Source: CAWELS01 sp964468205 (GTDB lineage: Bacteria > Acidobacteriota > Terriglobia > Bryobacterales > Bryobacteraceae). Taken from it: 64,000 bases of DNA. The position numbers and the translations under genes were made by a program. The notes beneath the pieces are model-generated. The model saw nothing but the letters and a program-made list of their open reading frames with translations. It was not told the origin of the DNA and made no database searches. Where the stretch lies: the NCBI GenBank assembly GCA_964468205.1, contig CAYXVG010000004.1, positions 1 to 64,000 of the forward strand, given 5' to 3'. Within the stretch, counting starts at the first letter, position 1. Each line of letters opens with the position of its first letter. Below are positions 35,351-44,625 of this stretch, piece after piece.

Positions 35351-36409
35351 TTACGGCTTTTTCATGGTGGGACGCTTGTCCTCTTCTTGCTCTTCCGCTG
35401 GGGCGGTCTTGACCTCCTGCGTCGGATTCAGGGGCGGTGGTCCCTGCCGGATAACAAGGACTCCACCCTCGGCGACAGGAGGGTTGTCCGGATCGAAGCC
35501 GCCGGCGTCGGCGGCGGCAGTCCCGGCAGTTCCGGCAGGCGCGGGTTGAGTCGCGGCGGCGGACACGGGAGCCGGTTTCGGCTCCGGCGGAGCTTCCGCG
35601 ATCTCCTCCTCGCGCGCCGCACAAGCCCCGGGTTCGATCAGGAACTCCGCAATCGTGATCCAGCCGCCGGATTCGCGCTTCTGAATCTGCCATGCTCCGG
35701 AACTTTCATCAGGCGCCGCTCTCCAGTCGGAGGGAGCGGACACGATCCTCCTGCGGGGACGGATCGGAGTTGAACTCATCTCCCGAATCATCCAGCTCTC
35801 CGCGCCGGTCATGGTCTCATGACGCTCATAGCGGGAGCCGGTTTCCGGTTGCCGCAGGCGGTCAATCAACACGCTCCCGCTGCGGTCGGACTCAAACCAG
35901 AAGCGCTGGATCTCGGCCGTGCGGCCGTCGCCGAAGATGTTTCGTTTCCGCCAGTTCTTCCCTCCGTCGGTGGTGATGAGAAAGAACGGATCCTTCGGCG
36001 CGCCGTCAAGGACGTGCCCGGCCGCCCAGCCATGCTCCTTGTCATGAAAGGTCACTTGGTCCAGCCCGGCGCGCGGCGCCCGCGCGGCGGGTTCAGTCCA
36101 CGTAAGGCCACCGTCTTCGCTTGCCAACAGGATCGTGTAGAGAGTAACGGACTCCGAATGCAGGTTTCCCGCGGCGAACACTCTGCCCTGGATGAACGCG
36201 ACTGAAGTGAGTTCAAGAAATACCGGGCAGGGAGAATGCGGCGGGCAAACCAAACCGAAGGTGGAGATGGCCTCGTTGCCGCAGTCCACCGGAACCGCGA
36301 TCGGAGCGCCCGTGTACTCGAAGACCGGGTTGGGAGTGGCTTTCGTTCGCTGGGCCGGCGCTATGGCAGGCGCCGCCAGCAGGAGTATCACCGCCAGAAC
36401 GTGAAACAT
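35351..36409 (-). CDS. Secreted BNR/Ycf48-like beta-propeller protein
   Basis: A 352-residue exported protein (signal peptide to APAQ). It carries sialidase/Ycf48-type repeats: LLASEDGGLTWTEP and LITTDGGKNWRKR, with HGWAAGH between them. The C-terminal ~100 residues are Pro/Ala/Glu-rich and low in structure. The ATG at 36409 is preferred to 36424 because GAGGAG lies 7 bases upstream. Function unknown; Ycf48-like proteins help assemble membrane complexes, but here a scaffold or adhesin role is equally possible. Confidence 0.72.
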   Translation of the reverse strand: MFHVLAVILLLAAPAIAPAQRTKATPNPVFEYTGAPIAVPVDCGNEAISTFGLVCPPHSPCPVFLELTSVAFIQGRVFAAGNLHSESVTLYTILLASEDGGLTWTEPAARAPRAGLDQVTFHDKEHGWAAGHVLDGAPKDPFFLITTDGGKNWRKRNIFGDGRTAEIQRFWFESDRSGSVLIDRLRQPETGSRYERHETMTGAESWMIREMSSTPIRPRRRIVSAPSDWRAAPDESSGAWQIQKRESGGWITIAEFLIEPGACAAREEEIAEAPPEPKPAPVSAAATQPAPAGTAGTAAADAGGFDPDNPPVAEGGVLVIRQGPPPLNPTQEVKTAPAEEQEEDKRPTMKKP

Positions 36410-36659
36410 CAGCTCTCCTCTCATAATAGACGGTCGGGCGAAAGACGGGATTTCCCGATTTTTTCTGAGAAGCTTTCCGGCGGTGGAACACTACGCATGT
36501 GAGAATCGTACAACGGGACAGATAAGGCTGCTGCCCGGACGACACAAAAAACTCCTCCGTTTGCCATGACCCCGAGTGGCAGCCTCTTCTGTTCTCTCGA
36601 TTCGCACCCGGCCGGGTCCCCCCTCCTCAACGGCGGCATTCGTCGTACGCTGGTAGTGC

Positions 36660-37073
36660 ATGCGGAAGTGGCTGCAGAAGCTTCGCGAGAAACCCGCGGC
36701 GCCTCTCACCGGAGCGCCTTCCCATCGCCGCCAAAAAACCTTCACGGCGGAAAGCGGATACGTTTACGAGTACTATTACGAGGGTTACCGGGTCGCCACT
36801 CGTGACCGCGCGCCAGGCGCCGAACATATCTTCTCCGTCTCCGCCGACCGGAAGACCTGGTCCCCGGTCACCGTATTTCTCGCCGATGAAGCGTCCGCCG
36901 CCTGGGAAAAGGAGAACCAGCGCATGCTCAACTCGACTGAACGCTATGCAATTGTCAAAATGGCTCTCTTTCAGGCGTTTGACGAGCGGGAGGACCCTGC
37001 GCAGATGAAGGAGGAAGTTCGCGTGCGCCCCGCCGATGTCGCCGGCATTCTGGAACGGCTGAAAATCGATTAA
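36660..37073 (+). CDS. Small soluble protein of unknown function
   Basis: A 137-residue protein with a basic N-terminus, a central TAESGYVYEYYYEGYR segment and a helical acidic C-terminus (RMLNSTERYAIVKMALFQAF). No leader or membrane segment. The even codon use and well-formed secondary-structure pattern support a real gene, but no family is recognised. It converges on the hybrid kinase gene. Confidence 0.65.
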   Translation: MRKWLQKLREKPAAPLTGAPSHRRQKTFTAESGYVYEYYYEGYRVATRDRAPGAEHIFSVSADRKTWSPVTVFLADEASAAWEKENQRMLNSTERYAIVKMALFQAFDEREDPAQMKEEVRVRPADVAGILERLKID

Positions 37074-37104
37074 CCACGTGACGCGGTAGCGTCGCCAGAC
37101 AGCT

Positions 37105-39738
37105 CTAATCGCCGGGCGCGGCGACGCCCCCGGCGGGAGCCAGTTCCTCGATTGCTTGCTTTAGCTTCACGAAGTCCACTGGCTTGGTGAGGTAGTGGTC
37201 CATTCCGGAGGCGAGGCACTTCTCCCGGTCCGCTTTCATGGCATGGGCGGTGAGTGCGCAGATCGGGGTGTGACTGCCGTTCTTCTCCTTGCGCCGAATT
37301 TCCTCGGTCGCCTCGAATCCGTCCATTTCCGGCATCTGGCAGTCCATGAAGATGAGGTCGTAGCGAGTGTTCTCCCACGCCGCAACGGCTTCGCGGCCGT
37401 TATCCACGACATCCACCGCAAGACCGGCCTTCTGCAGCAACCGCGAGGCGATCTTCTGGTTTACCAAGTTATCCTCGGCCACCAGTGCGCGCCGCTTCGG
37501 CATCTCGACCGGTCTGGGGCTCGGTGGAGCCGGGCCGCCGGAGGCCGGAGCAGCCGCTGGCTCTGTCTGCCTCACTGACTGGGCCGCCCGCTTGGCCTTC
37601 GCCAGATGCTCTTCGTCGGAAAGGCTATGCCGGGTGACAAGCGGCGATCCCGGCGTACGGCTGGGCCGCAGCACCGCGGCGAGAACGCCCCGCAATTCCT
37701 CAGTGCGGTACGGTTTCGCCAGATATCCCGCGTAGCCGGAACGATGAACGCGCATTCCGTCTCCGCGCATCGGCGAAGACGTCATCGCCACCAGCGGCGT
37801 GTCCGCGATCTCAGGATCCTCGCCGATCTCCTTCCGGATGTCCAACCTGTCCAGTTCGGCAAGTTCCAGGTCGATCAACGCCACGCGGACGGGTTTTCCC
37901 TCCGCTGCCGCCTGCTTCAGAGCTGGAACCACCTCGCGTCCATGGTGTACCGCCAGGGACTCGCACTTCCAGACCGGAAGCTGTCTGGCAATGGACGCCG
38001 CGGCTGCCTTCCGGTCCGCCACCAGCACACGGACGCCGGCAAGTTCCGGAACGCCCGCCGCCCCTTGAAACGACAACGCCCGCTTGCCCAAGGCCGCCGT
38101 GAACCAAAACGCGCTGCCCCGCCCCGCGTGGCTCTCCAAACCGATCCGGCCGCCCATCAAATCCACCAACTGCTTTGAGATGGCCAGACCCAGCCCCGTC
38201 CCCCCGTACTTGCGCGTGGTGGAGTCGTCCACCTGAACGAAGTTCTCAAATAGTTTCTGCTGCTGGTCCGCCGGAATCCCGATGCCCGTATCCGATACCG
38301 TGAACCGCGCGGTCATCTGTTCCGCCGTCTGCCGGACAATCTCCGCCCGCAGGCTCACCGTGCCGTGGTGCGTGAACTTGACCGCGTTGCTCAGCAGGTT
38401 GTTCAGGACTTGGCGTAACCGGCCGGGGTCACCAACGGCCATCGCGGTCAGCGGTGGCAGCGGGCGATATTCGAATTCGAGCGACTTGCCCCGCGCGCGC
38501 AATGAAAAGATCGTCGCGATTTCCTCGATTACGCCCTCGAGATCAAACGGGATTGCCTCCACCTGGAGCTTGCCCGCCTCGATTTTCGAGATGTCGAGGA
38601 TATCGTTAAGAACCGTAAGCAGCGAATTGGCCGAGCTCTTCACGCTCTCGGCGTACTCGCGCTGTTCCGGATTGAGCGGCGTTCCGAGAAGAAACTCGGT
38701 CATGCCGATAACCCCGTTCATCGGCGTCCGGATCTCGTGGCTCATGTTCGCCAGGAACCGGCTCTTCAGCTTCGTGGCCTCCTGGGCCTTCATCAGCGCT
38801 TCTTCGAGCTCGCGGTTCTTCCGCTCCTGTTCCTGGGAGTATTCGCGGAGCTTCTCCTCGTTCCGCCGCAGCTTCGAGATGTTGCGGACGACGGCGATCA
38901 TTTCGGACCAGTTGAGCGGCATCAGGCGCAGCTCCCAATGTTGGCGGTCGTCGCTTGGCCCAAGCTGGTATTCCACGATCTCGGTGGAGTGCGACCGGTT
39001 CACTTTATCGAGAGCCTCCTTCAGGGAGTCAGCCCCGTCACGCGGCAGCAGTTCCTGGACCATCCGGCCCGCCGGTTCCTTCCCGCCCACAAAGGGCGGA
39101 TCGCCGTGGCCCTTTTTGCAGTCGGTCACCAGGCCATCGGCGCTCACCCGGAGGAAATAGTCTGGAAAAGCCTCGAAGATGGCGTTCAGCTCCGTGCTTG
39201 TCTGGAAAGCAGCCTCTTCGCTGCGCTGGCGGTCGGAGATGTCGAGCGAGGAGAACGCCATGCCCACCACGTGACCGCTCTCGTTGCGCAGGAAGCTCTC
39301 ATGGACCTCCAATGTGATCAGCGAGCCATCCGGGCGCTCGTATTTCTTGCGTGTAACAGGATGGGTCGTCTCGTCCTGCACTTTGCGAAAGAACTCCATC
39401 CGCTCGCGGTCTTGCTCGACCTTGGGGTAAAGCTCCCAGAACGGCATCCCAATTAACTGCGATTTAGACTTCCCGCGGAGATCGGTCTCGCGCGTATTCA
39501 CCTGGCGGATGATACCGTCGAGATCCACCTCCTGGTACCCCATCGGGGTGGATTCAAAGAGCGTGCGAATGCGGTGGCGTTCGGAGACGGCGTCCCACAG
39601 CTCCTCGGCGTCGTCAGAGCGGCCGCGGAAACGGCGAATCACCTGGAAAAGGATGATCGCCAGGCCGGCTAACAACAGGATTGTTAATGGGTCCGCCACT
39701 GAATCGAGTCCGGTTCCTGCACGAGGCGACCGTGACAC
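37105..39738 (-). CDS. Hybrid histidine kinase with PAS domains and two receiver domains
   Basis: An 877-residue sensor. One membrane helix (~17-36) anchors it; two PAS domains (~55-170 and ~180-300) precede a coiled coil, the HisKA box NMSHEIRTPMNGVIG, and HATPase motifs DTGIGIP and GGTGLGLAIS. The first receiver (~570-690) looks degenerate: VADRK replaces the usual acidic pair, though LIDLEL and LAKPY remain. The second (~745-865) is intact (VAEDNLVNQ, FMDCQMPEMDG, LTKPVD). GTG 39738 with GGAG upstream is the start. The cognate output partner is not adjacent. Confidence 0.9.
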   Translation of the reverse strand: MSRSPRAGTGLDSVADPLTILLLAGLAIILFQVIRRFRGRSDDAEELWDAVSERHRIRTLFESTPMGYQEVDLDGIIRQVNTRETDLRGKSKSQLIGMPFWELYPKVEQDRERMEFFRKVQDETTHPVTRKKYERPDGSLITLEVHESFLRNESGHVVGMAFSSLDISDRQRSEEAAFQTSTELNAIFEAFPDYFLRVSADGLVTDCKKGHGDPPFVGGKEPAGRMVQELLPRDGADSLKEALDKVNRSHSTEIVEYQLGPSDDRQHWELRLMPLNWSEMIAVVRNISKLRRNEEKLREYSQEQERKNRELEEALMKAQEATKLKSRFLANMSHEIRTPMNGVIGMTEFLLGTPLNPEQREYAESVKSSANSLLTVLNDILDISKIEAGKLQVEAIPFDLEGVIEEIATIFSLRARGKSLEFEYRPLPPLTAMAVGDPGRLRQVLNNLLSNAVKFTHHGTVSLRAEIVRQTAEQMTARFTVSDTGIGIPADQQQKLFENFVQVDDSTTRKYGGTGLGLAISKQLVDLMGGRIGLESHAGRGSAFWFTAALGKRALSFQGAAGVPELAGVRVLVADRKAAAASIARQLPVWKCESLAVHHGREVVPALKQAAAEGKPVRVALIDLELAELDRLDIRKEIGEDPEIADTPLVAMTSSPMRGDGMRVHRSGYAGYLAKPYRTEELRGVLAAVLRPSRTPGSPLVTRHSLSDEEHLAKAKRAAQSVRQTEPAAAPASGGPAPPSPRPVEMPKRRALVAEDNLVNQKIASRLLQKAGLAVDVVDNGREAVAAWENTRYDLIFMDCQMPEMDGFEATEEIRRKEKNGSHTPICALTAHAMKADREKCLASGMDHYLTKPVDFVKLKQAIEELAPAGGVAAPGD

Positions 39739-39891
39739 GGCGCACTCCTCTCCACGGCCGACCGCGCGAGGAGACGCCTCGTCTCTCTATGTCCTCCATC
39801 GGCGGAACGGTACTGGGTGTTTAGAGGTACCGGACGGGGGTGGCGGAATCGGCCGCGCCGGGCCGCCGGCGACTTCGCAAACCCCGGTTCG

Positions 39892-40320
39892 TCAGAGGTA
39901 TCGCAGCAGCTTGTCTCGCACCGCGAGACACGTTTCGTTGTCCGGGCTCACTACGAGCACAGTATCGTCGCCGGCGATCGTTCCCACGACCTCGGGCCAG
40001 TTCGCGTTGTCTAACGCCACCGCCAGCGAGTTCGCGTTGCCCGGAGAAGTTCGCAAGACCAATAGATTCTGCGCCGTCTTAATATCCCGCAGAAATTCGC
40101 CGGCGATGGTACCGAGGTCCGGGCCGGAGCTGTCCCGCTCCACCTGCTGGTAACCGGAAGCGGTCTTCACCAACCCGAGCTCGCGGATGTCTCGCGACAG
40201 CGTCACCTGCGTCGTCTTGATGCCGACCCGCGCCAGCTCCCGCGCCAGTTGCTCCTGGGTGTTGATGTGCTTCTGGTTGATCAGCTTCAGGATCTGGCCT
40301 TGCCGATAGCTCTTGTTCAT
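39892..40320 (-). CDS. argR: Arginine repressor
   Basis: A 142-residue regulator that binds ARG boxes as a hexamer with arginine as co-repressor. The N-terminal winged helix (QGQILKLINQKHINTQEQL, TQVTLSRDIRELGLVK) and the C-terminal arginine-binding part (GTIAGDDTVLVV) are clear. ATG 40320 has AGGAG 7 bases upstream and gives the normal length. A longer start at 40392 would overlap the argH stop (ATGA) and add 24 Gly/Asp/Glu-rich residues. It is last in the arg operon, so the operon encodes its own repressor. Confidence 0.95.
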   Translation of the reverse strand: MNKSYRQGQILKLINQKHINTQEQLARELARVGIKTTQVTLSRDIRELGLVKTASGYQQVERDSSGPDLGTIAGEFLRDIKTAQNLLVLRTSPGNANSLAVALDNANWPEVVGTIAGDDTVLVVSPDNETCLAVRDKLLRYL

Positions 40321-40388
40321 CTCCGTGCTCCTGTCGTCGCCCGTCCCGCCGGACCCGCTTTCCGCGCCCGGATTCTCGCCGTCCGCGT

Positions 40389-41780
40389 TCATTCCGCCGC
40401 CTCCTTTAACTCCTCCAGCCGTCCCCGGGCTCTCGCCAGCGCCGCCCGCACCGCCAGCGGGCCGGTCGCCCCCGGCACCTCCCGCGTCCGCATCCCAACC
40501 TTCGGGTCCATTAGTTTAGCCATCTCCGGCCGGAACTCCGGCGCGAACTCACAAAGCTCCTCCGCTGTCCAATCCGCCGGACTCCTGCCCGCACGGATGC
40601 TTTCGAGAACCAGCCGGCCGGCGATCTGGTGCGCCTGGTGGAAGGGGGTTCCCGCCCTCGACAGAGCCTCGGCCAGATCCGTGGCCACCACCCAGCCCGC
40701 CTCGGCCGCCACCGCCGGAGGCTCCTCCCGCAGGTCCGCCGTCGACACCACCACTCCCATCATTTCAAGCGAGCCGTTCAACTGATCCGCCGCTTCAAAC
40801 AGCGGGACTTTGTCCTCCTGCAAGTCCCTGTTATAGGTCATCGGCAGCCCCTTCAACGTAACGTAGAGCGAGTTGAGGCTCCCCCAGACCCGGCCGGACT
40901 TGCCGCGAATCAACTCGAGCGAATCCGGATTCTTCTTCTGCGGCATCAAGCTCGAGCCGCTGGTGACGCCGTCGCCGAGATCCAGCCACCCGAACTCGTC
41001 GCTCGAGTAGAGAATCCAGTCCTCGCACATCCGGCTCAGATGGACCATCACCATCGACGCCGCGTAAAGGTAATCGAGTACGAAGTCGCGGTCGGCTGCG
41101 ACGTCCATGCTGTTCCGGGTAAGTCCCTCGAACCCGAGTTCCTCGGCCATCTTCTCCCGGTCAAACGGAAACGCGCTCCCGGCCAGCGCGCCTGAGCCAA
41201 GCGGCAGCAGGTTCACCCGCGCCCTGGCCTGCCGCAGGCGCTCATGATCGCGGTCGAAACACTCAAAGTAGGCAAGCAGATAGTGCGGCCACAGGACAGC
41301 CTGCGCGCGGCGCATGTGGGTGTAGCCGGGTATTACGGCTTCCGGATAGCGTTCCCCGAGATCGAGCAGCGCTTCCATCAAACCCCGCAGCAGCATGCAC
41401 CCATGGTCGATCTCGCCGCGCAACCAGAGGCGGACGTCGAGCGACACCTGTTCATTACGGCTGCGGCCCGTATGGATCTTCTCGGCCGCGTGCCCGGCCT
41501 TCTCGCCAAGCTTCCGGATCACGAACGTGTGGATGTCCTCATCCGTGGCCCCCTCGAAGTACCCCGGCGCGCGGGCCTCCTCCAGGATCTCAGCGCACGC
41601 CGCCAGCAGGCTCGCGCACTCTTCCGCAGCGAGAATTCCCGCGTCTCGCAGCGCCCTCGCGTATGTCTGCGATCCCCTGACATCGGCCTCCAGCAAACGC
41701 CGGTCAAACGATAGCGACTCGGAAAATCTTTCGAAGACCTCCGACGGCCCTTCCGCGAACCTGCCACCCCAAAGCTTCAT
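40389..41780 (-). CDS. argH: Argininosuccinate lyase
   Basis: A 463-residue cytosolic enzyme of the fumarase/aspartase superfamily that splits argininosuccinate to arginine and fumarate, the last step of the pathway. It begins KLWGGRFAEGPSEVFE and has the superfamily signature GSSLMPQKKNPDSLELIRGK near residue 280, along with TGRSRNEQVSLDVRLW and YTHMRRAQ. The length is normal. It follows argG after a 45-base spacer made of CTCTGTG-like repeats, and overlaps the long argR frame. Confidence 0.97.
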   Translation of the reverse strand: MKLWGGRFAEGPSEVFERFSESLSFDRRLLEADVRGSQTYARALRDAGILAAEECASLLAACAEILEEARAPGYFEGATDEDIHTFVIRKLGEKAGHAAEKIHTGRSRNEQVSLDVRLWLRGEIDHGCMLLRGLMEALLDLGERYPEAVIPGYTHMRRAQAVLWPHYLLAYFECFDRDHERLRQARARVNLLPLGSGALAGSAFPFDREKMAEELGFEGLTRNSMDVAADRDFVLDYLYAASMVMVHLSRMCEDWILYSSDEFGWLDLGDGVTSGSSLMPQKKNPDSLELIRGKSGRVWGSLNSLYVTLKGLPMTYNRDLQEDKVPLFEAADQLNGSLEMMGVVVSTADLREEPPAVAAEAGWVVATDLAEALSRAGTPFHQAHQIAGRLVLESIRAGRSPADWTAEELCEFAPEFRPEMAKLMDPKVGMRTREVPGATGPLAVRAALARARGRLEELKEAAE

Positions 41781-41825
41781 ACTCTGTAACTCTGTGTCCT
41801 CTATATCCTCTGTGCTCTCTGTGGT
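41781..41825. repeat. CTCTGTG-type degenerate repeats between argG and argH
   Basis: The whole spacer is built from CTCTGT, CTCTGTGT, CCTCTGTGC and CTCTGTGG units (CACAGAG on the transcribed strand). Similar intergenic CACAGAG runs are, as I recall, widespread in Acidobacteriota, Verrucomicrobiota and Planctomycetota genomes. Role unknown. Confidence 0.65.
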
Positions 41826-43034
41826 TTAGCCCTTCCTCTCCAGTTCCGCCGCGATCTTAATCGGCAGCCCCACCAAGCTAATGAACCCCTTCGCATCCTT
41901 CTGATCGTAATCCTCGCCCATCGTGAAGCTGCCAATCGACAGCGAATAGAGCGAGTATGGCGACTTCCGGCTCACCGGCTCCACGTTGCCCTTAAACATC
42001 CGCAGCGTCACTTCGCCCGTGGTCCGCTCGCTGGTCTTGGCAAAGAAGGCGTCGAGGGCCTCGCGCAAGGGGGTAAACCAGAGGCCGTTGTAAACCATCT
42101 CGGCGTAGTCGAGCGCAAGCTTCTGCTTGTAGTGCAGCGTCGCGCGGTCCAGCGTCAGCGATTCGAGTTCCCGGTGCGCCGCCACGATCAGCGTCCCGCC
42201 CGGCGTCTCATAGCAGCCGCGACTCTTCATGCCGACAAACCGGTTTTCCACGAGATCAGCGCGGCCCACGCCATGCTCCCCGCCAATCGCATTCAACTTC
42301 TCCACCATCGCGGTCCCGGAGAGAACCTCCCCGTCCACCGTCACCGGTATGCCCTTATCAAAGCCGACTGTCACCTCGGCAGGCTTGTCCGGCGCCTCAA
42401 GCGGCGGCTTCGTCAGCATCCAGATGTGCTCCGGCGCCGCGTTGGCAGGGTCTTCCAACTCTCCACCTTCATGCGAGAGGTGCCACATGTTGCGGTCCCG
42501 GCTGTAGATTTTCGTCGTGGTCTGGGAAATCGGCACGTTGTGCTTCGAGGCGTATTCGATGGCGTCTTCCCGCGAGACAATGTCCCATTCGCGCCACGGC
42601 GCGATCACCGGAAGATGCGGCGCCAGCGCCTTGTAGGTCAGCTCGAAGCGAACCTGGTCATTTCCCTTACCCGTGGCTCCGTGGGAAAGGCCGTCGCAGC
42701 CGGTCCTGAGCGCTACCTCCACCTGCTTCTTGGCCAGCAGCGGGCGTGCGATGGAAGTGCCCAGCAGGTACTTGTGCTCGTATACCGCGCCCGAGCGCAC
42801 CATCGGCCAGAGATATTCCCGCGCGAACTCCTCGCGCATGTCCTCCACGTGGACCTCCGAGGCGCCGGTCTTCAGCGCCTTTTCTTCCAGGCCTTCGAGC
42901 TCCTCGCCGCCCTGCCCGATGTCTCCGCATATCGCCACCACATCACAGCCGTAGTTCTCCTTCAGCCAGGGAATGATGATGGATGTGTCCAGTCCGCCTG
43001 AATAGGCCAGGGCTACCTTCTTTGGTTTCGTCAT
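41826..43034 (-). CDS. argG: Argininosuccinate synthase
   Basis: A 402-residue enzyme that condenses citrulline and aspartate using ATP. It has the N-type PP-loop AYSGGLDTSIIIPWL at residue ~10, SHGATGKGNDQVRFE and the C-terminal NGLWFTPLREALDAF. Length and motif order are standard. It lies 83 bases downstream of argF and upstream of argH on the same strand. Confidence 0.97.
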   Translation of the reverse strand: MTKPKKVALAYSGGLDTSIIIPWLKENYGCDVVAICGDIGQGGEELEGLEEKALKTGASEVHVEDMREEFAREYLWPMVRSGAVYEHKYLLGTSIARPLLAKKQVEVALRTGCDGLSHGATGKGNDQVRFELTYKALAPHLPVIAPWREWDIVSREDAIEYASKHNVPISQTTTKIYSRDRNMWHLSHEGGELEDPANAAPEHIWMLTKPPLEAPDKPAEVTVGFDKGIPVTVDGEVLSGTAMVEKLNAIGGEHGVGRADLVENRFVGMKSRGCYETPGGTLIVAAHRELESLTLDRATLHYKQKLALDYAEMVYNGLWFTPLREALDAFFAKTSERTTGEVTLRMFKGNVEPVSRKSPYSLYSLSIGSFTMGEDYDQKDAKGFISLVGLPIKIAAELERKG

Positions 43035-43117
43035 AACTCTCGAATTCTACTCCATGAATTGAAAACCGGAAGCTCCGTTCGCTCCTCGATGTCTCCGCCG
43101 GGTCCCTGACATTATTG

Positions 43118-44062
43118 TCAGCTCATCAGCATCAGCAGCAGGGCCTTCTGCGTGTGCAGCCGGTTCTCTGCCTGCTGAAAAACAACCGACTGATCAGACT
43201 CGATCACTTCCTCCACTACTTCCTCGTCGCGGTGCGCTGGCAGGCAGTGCATGAAAACTGCCTCCCGGCTCGCTTTCGCCAGCAACTCCGGCGTCACCTG
43301 GTAAGGCTGGAAGTTCACCCGGCGCTCGCCCGCCTCCTCTTCGAAGCCCATACTGGTCCAGACATCTGTGTAGACCACGTGAGCCCCTTCGACGGCCTCA
43401 TCGGCGTCGTTGGTCACCAGAATTTTGCCGCCGGCCTCCGCGGCCAGCGGCCGGGCTTCGGCGACAATCCCGGCAAACGGCTGATAACCCTCGGGGGTCG
43501 CGATGGAGAAATTCGCCCCGAGACGAACCGCGGTGAGCATCAGCGAATGCGCCACGTTGTTGCCGTCTCCAACGAACGCCACCTTCAGCCCTTTCAACGA
43601 ACCGAATCGCTCTTCGATTGTGAAGACGTCCGCCAGCGCCTGGCACGGATGATAGATGTCGCTCAGAGCGTTCACCACCGGTATCCGCGCCCACTCCGCC
43701 AAGCCGTCGATCGTATCCTGGAGAAAAGTTCGCGCCACGATGCACTGGGTCCAGCGCTCCAGATTCCGCGCCACGTCCTTGAGCGGCTCGCGGCCGCCGA
43801 TCTTGCCGATACTCGAAACGCTGTCCCCGCCCAACTGCTTCATCGCCAACTCGAAGGTGAGCCGCGTGCGGAGCGAGGGCTTCTCGAACAGAATGCTGGT
43901 ATACCGCCCGCGTAAGGCCCGCCGGAAATCGTCCGGCTCATTCTTCATGGCATGGGTCAGCGCAAGCAGTTCCCGCAACTCTTCACGAGTCACGTCCAGG
44001 TCCTTCCGAAACTCCCTGGCGGCGATCTTTGTGACAGGTGTGGTCAATGGTTCGGTCTCCAA
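43118..44062 (-). CDS. argF: Ornithine carbamoyltransferase
   Basis: A 314-residue enzyme forming citrulline from ornithine and carbamoyl phosphate. Motifs: LFEKPSLRTRLTFE (carbamoyl-phosphate loop), HPCQALADVFT, FVGDGNNVAHSL and the ornithine loop FMHCLPAHRDEEV. The HCLP motif separates it from aspartate carbamoyltransferase. It is the first gene of the arg operon. Two ARG boxes lie 13 to 50 bases upstream, so expression should fall when arginine is plentiful. Confidence 0.96.
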   Translation of the reverse strand: METEPLTTPVTKIAAREFRKDLDVTREELRELLALTHAMKNEPDDFRRALRGRYTSILFEKPSLRTRLTFELAMKQLGGDSVSSIGKIGGREPLKDVARNLERWTQCIVARTFLQDTIDGLAEWARIPVVNALSDIYHPCQALADVFTIEERFGSLKGLKVAFVGDGNNVAHSLMLTAVRLGANFSIATPEGYQPFAGIVAEARPLAAEAGGKILVTNDADEAVEGAHVVYTDVWTSMGFEEEAGERRVNFQPYQVTPELLAKASREAVFMHCLPAHRDEEVVEEVIESDQSVVFQQAENRLHTQKALLLMLMS

Positions 44063-44074
44063 GGAGAACTCCCT

Positions 44075-44112
44075 ACTGTATCTTTATTCAGCTACATGAA
44101 TAATTACACACC
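44075..44112 (-). promoter_or_regulatory. Tandem ARG boxes upstream of argF
   Basis: TGTATCTTTATTCA (44077-44090) and TGAATAATTACACA (44097-44110) each match the core TGAATWWWWATTCA at 12 of 14 positions. As 18-base boxes they are 2 bases apart (centres 20 apart), the spacing used by ArgR hexamers. They lie just upstream of argF in an operon that ends with argR, which supports feedback control. Confidence 0.85.
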
Positions 44113-44202
44113 AATATCCCGATGTCAACCGCCGGCCCGAGCAGCCTGCGGTGGCCAGGGAGACCCCCACCGGGAGGGCCACGTAACTATCCGGCGTTGC
44201 GG

Positions 44203-44604
44203 TCAACGGGACCGGGCGAGACGGTCGTAGACATGTTTGGCGTGCGTGGTACCCAGGCCTTCGTTGTAGCGGCCGGGCAACCCAAGCACGTATCGAAGGT
44301 CTTCGAGGAATTCGTGGAAGGACGTCAAGTCTTTGGCGCGCGCGGGGTATTCCTCGCCGGATTCCTGCCTCCATACGGTCTGGTAGCCGTGGCTGACCAA
44401 CAACTGGAGTCCGGATTCGCTTATGCGTCCGGCTTTGAGGATCACGGGCTCGCCATTTTGGCCGGCGATGGATGCGGCAAACCCGCCTCGCCGGACCAGC
44501 GCGTTGCGTTCCGGGCGTTCCTCTACCTCGAATCCCGCCTCTCGCAGCGCCGGTAATCGCTGGGAGAACGTTTGCCCCTGTACCTTCTCGCGTCGAAAGA
44601 ACAT
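44203..44604 (-). CDS. Small soluble protein of unknown function
   Basis: A 133-residue protein with no leader. It alternates short strands and helices (LREAGFEVEERPERNALVRR, VILKAGRISESGLQLLVSHG, LTSFHEFLEDLRYVLGL). The ATG at 44604 has GGAGC upstream. The family is not recognised, although the length and order of elements look like a single compact alpha/beta domain. It lies 21 bases downstream of the VKOR-DsbA gene and is probably co-transcribed with it. Confidence 0.68.
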   Translation of the reverse strand: MFFRREKVQGQTFSQRLPALREAGFEVEERPERNALVRRGGFAASIAGQNGEPVILKAGRISESGLQLLVSHGYQTVWRQESGEEYPARAKDLTSFHEFLEDLRYVLGLPGRYNEGLGTTHAKHVYDRLARSR

Positions 44605-44625
44605 AATAAGCTCCGTGGCGGCCGG

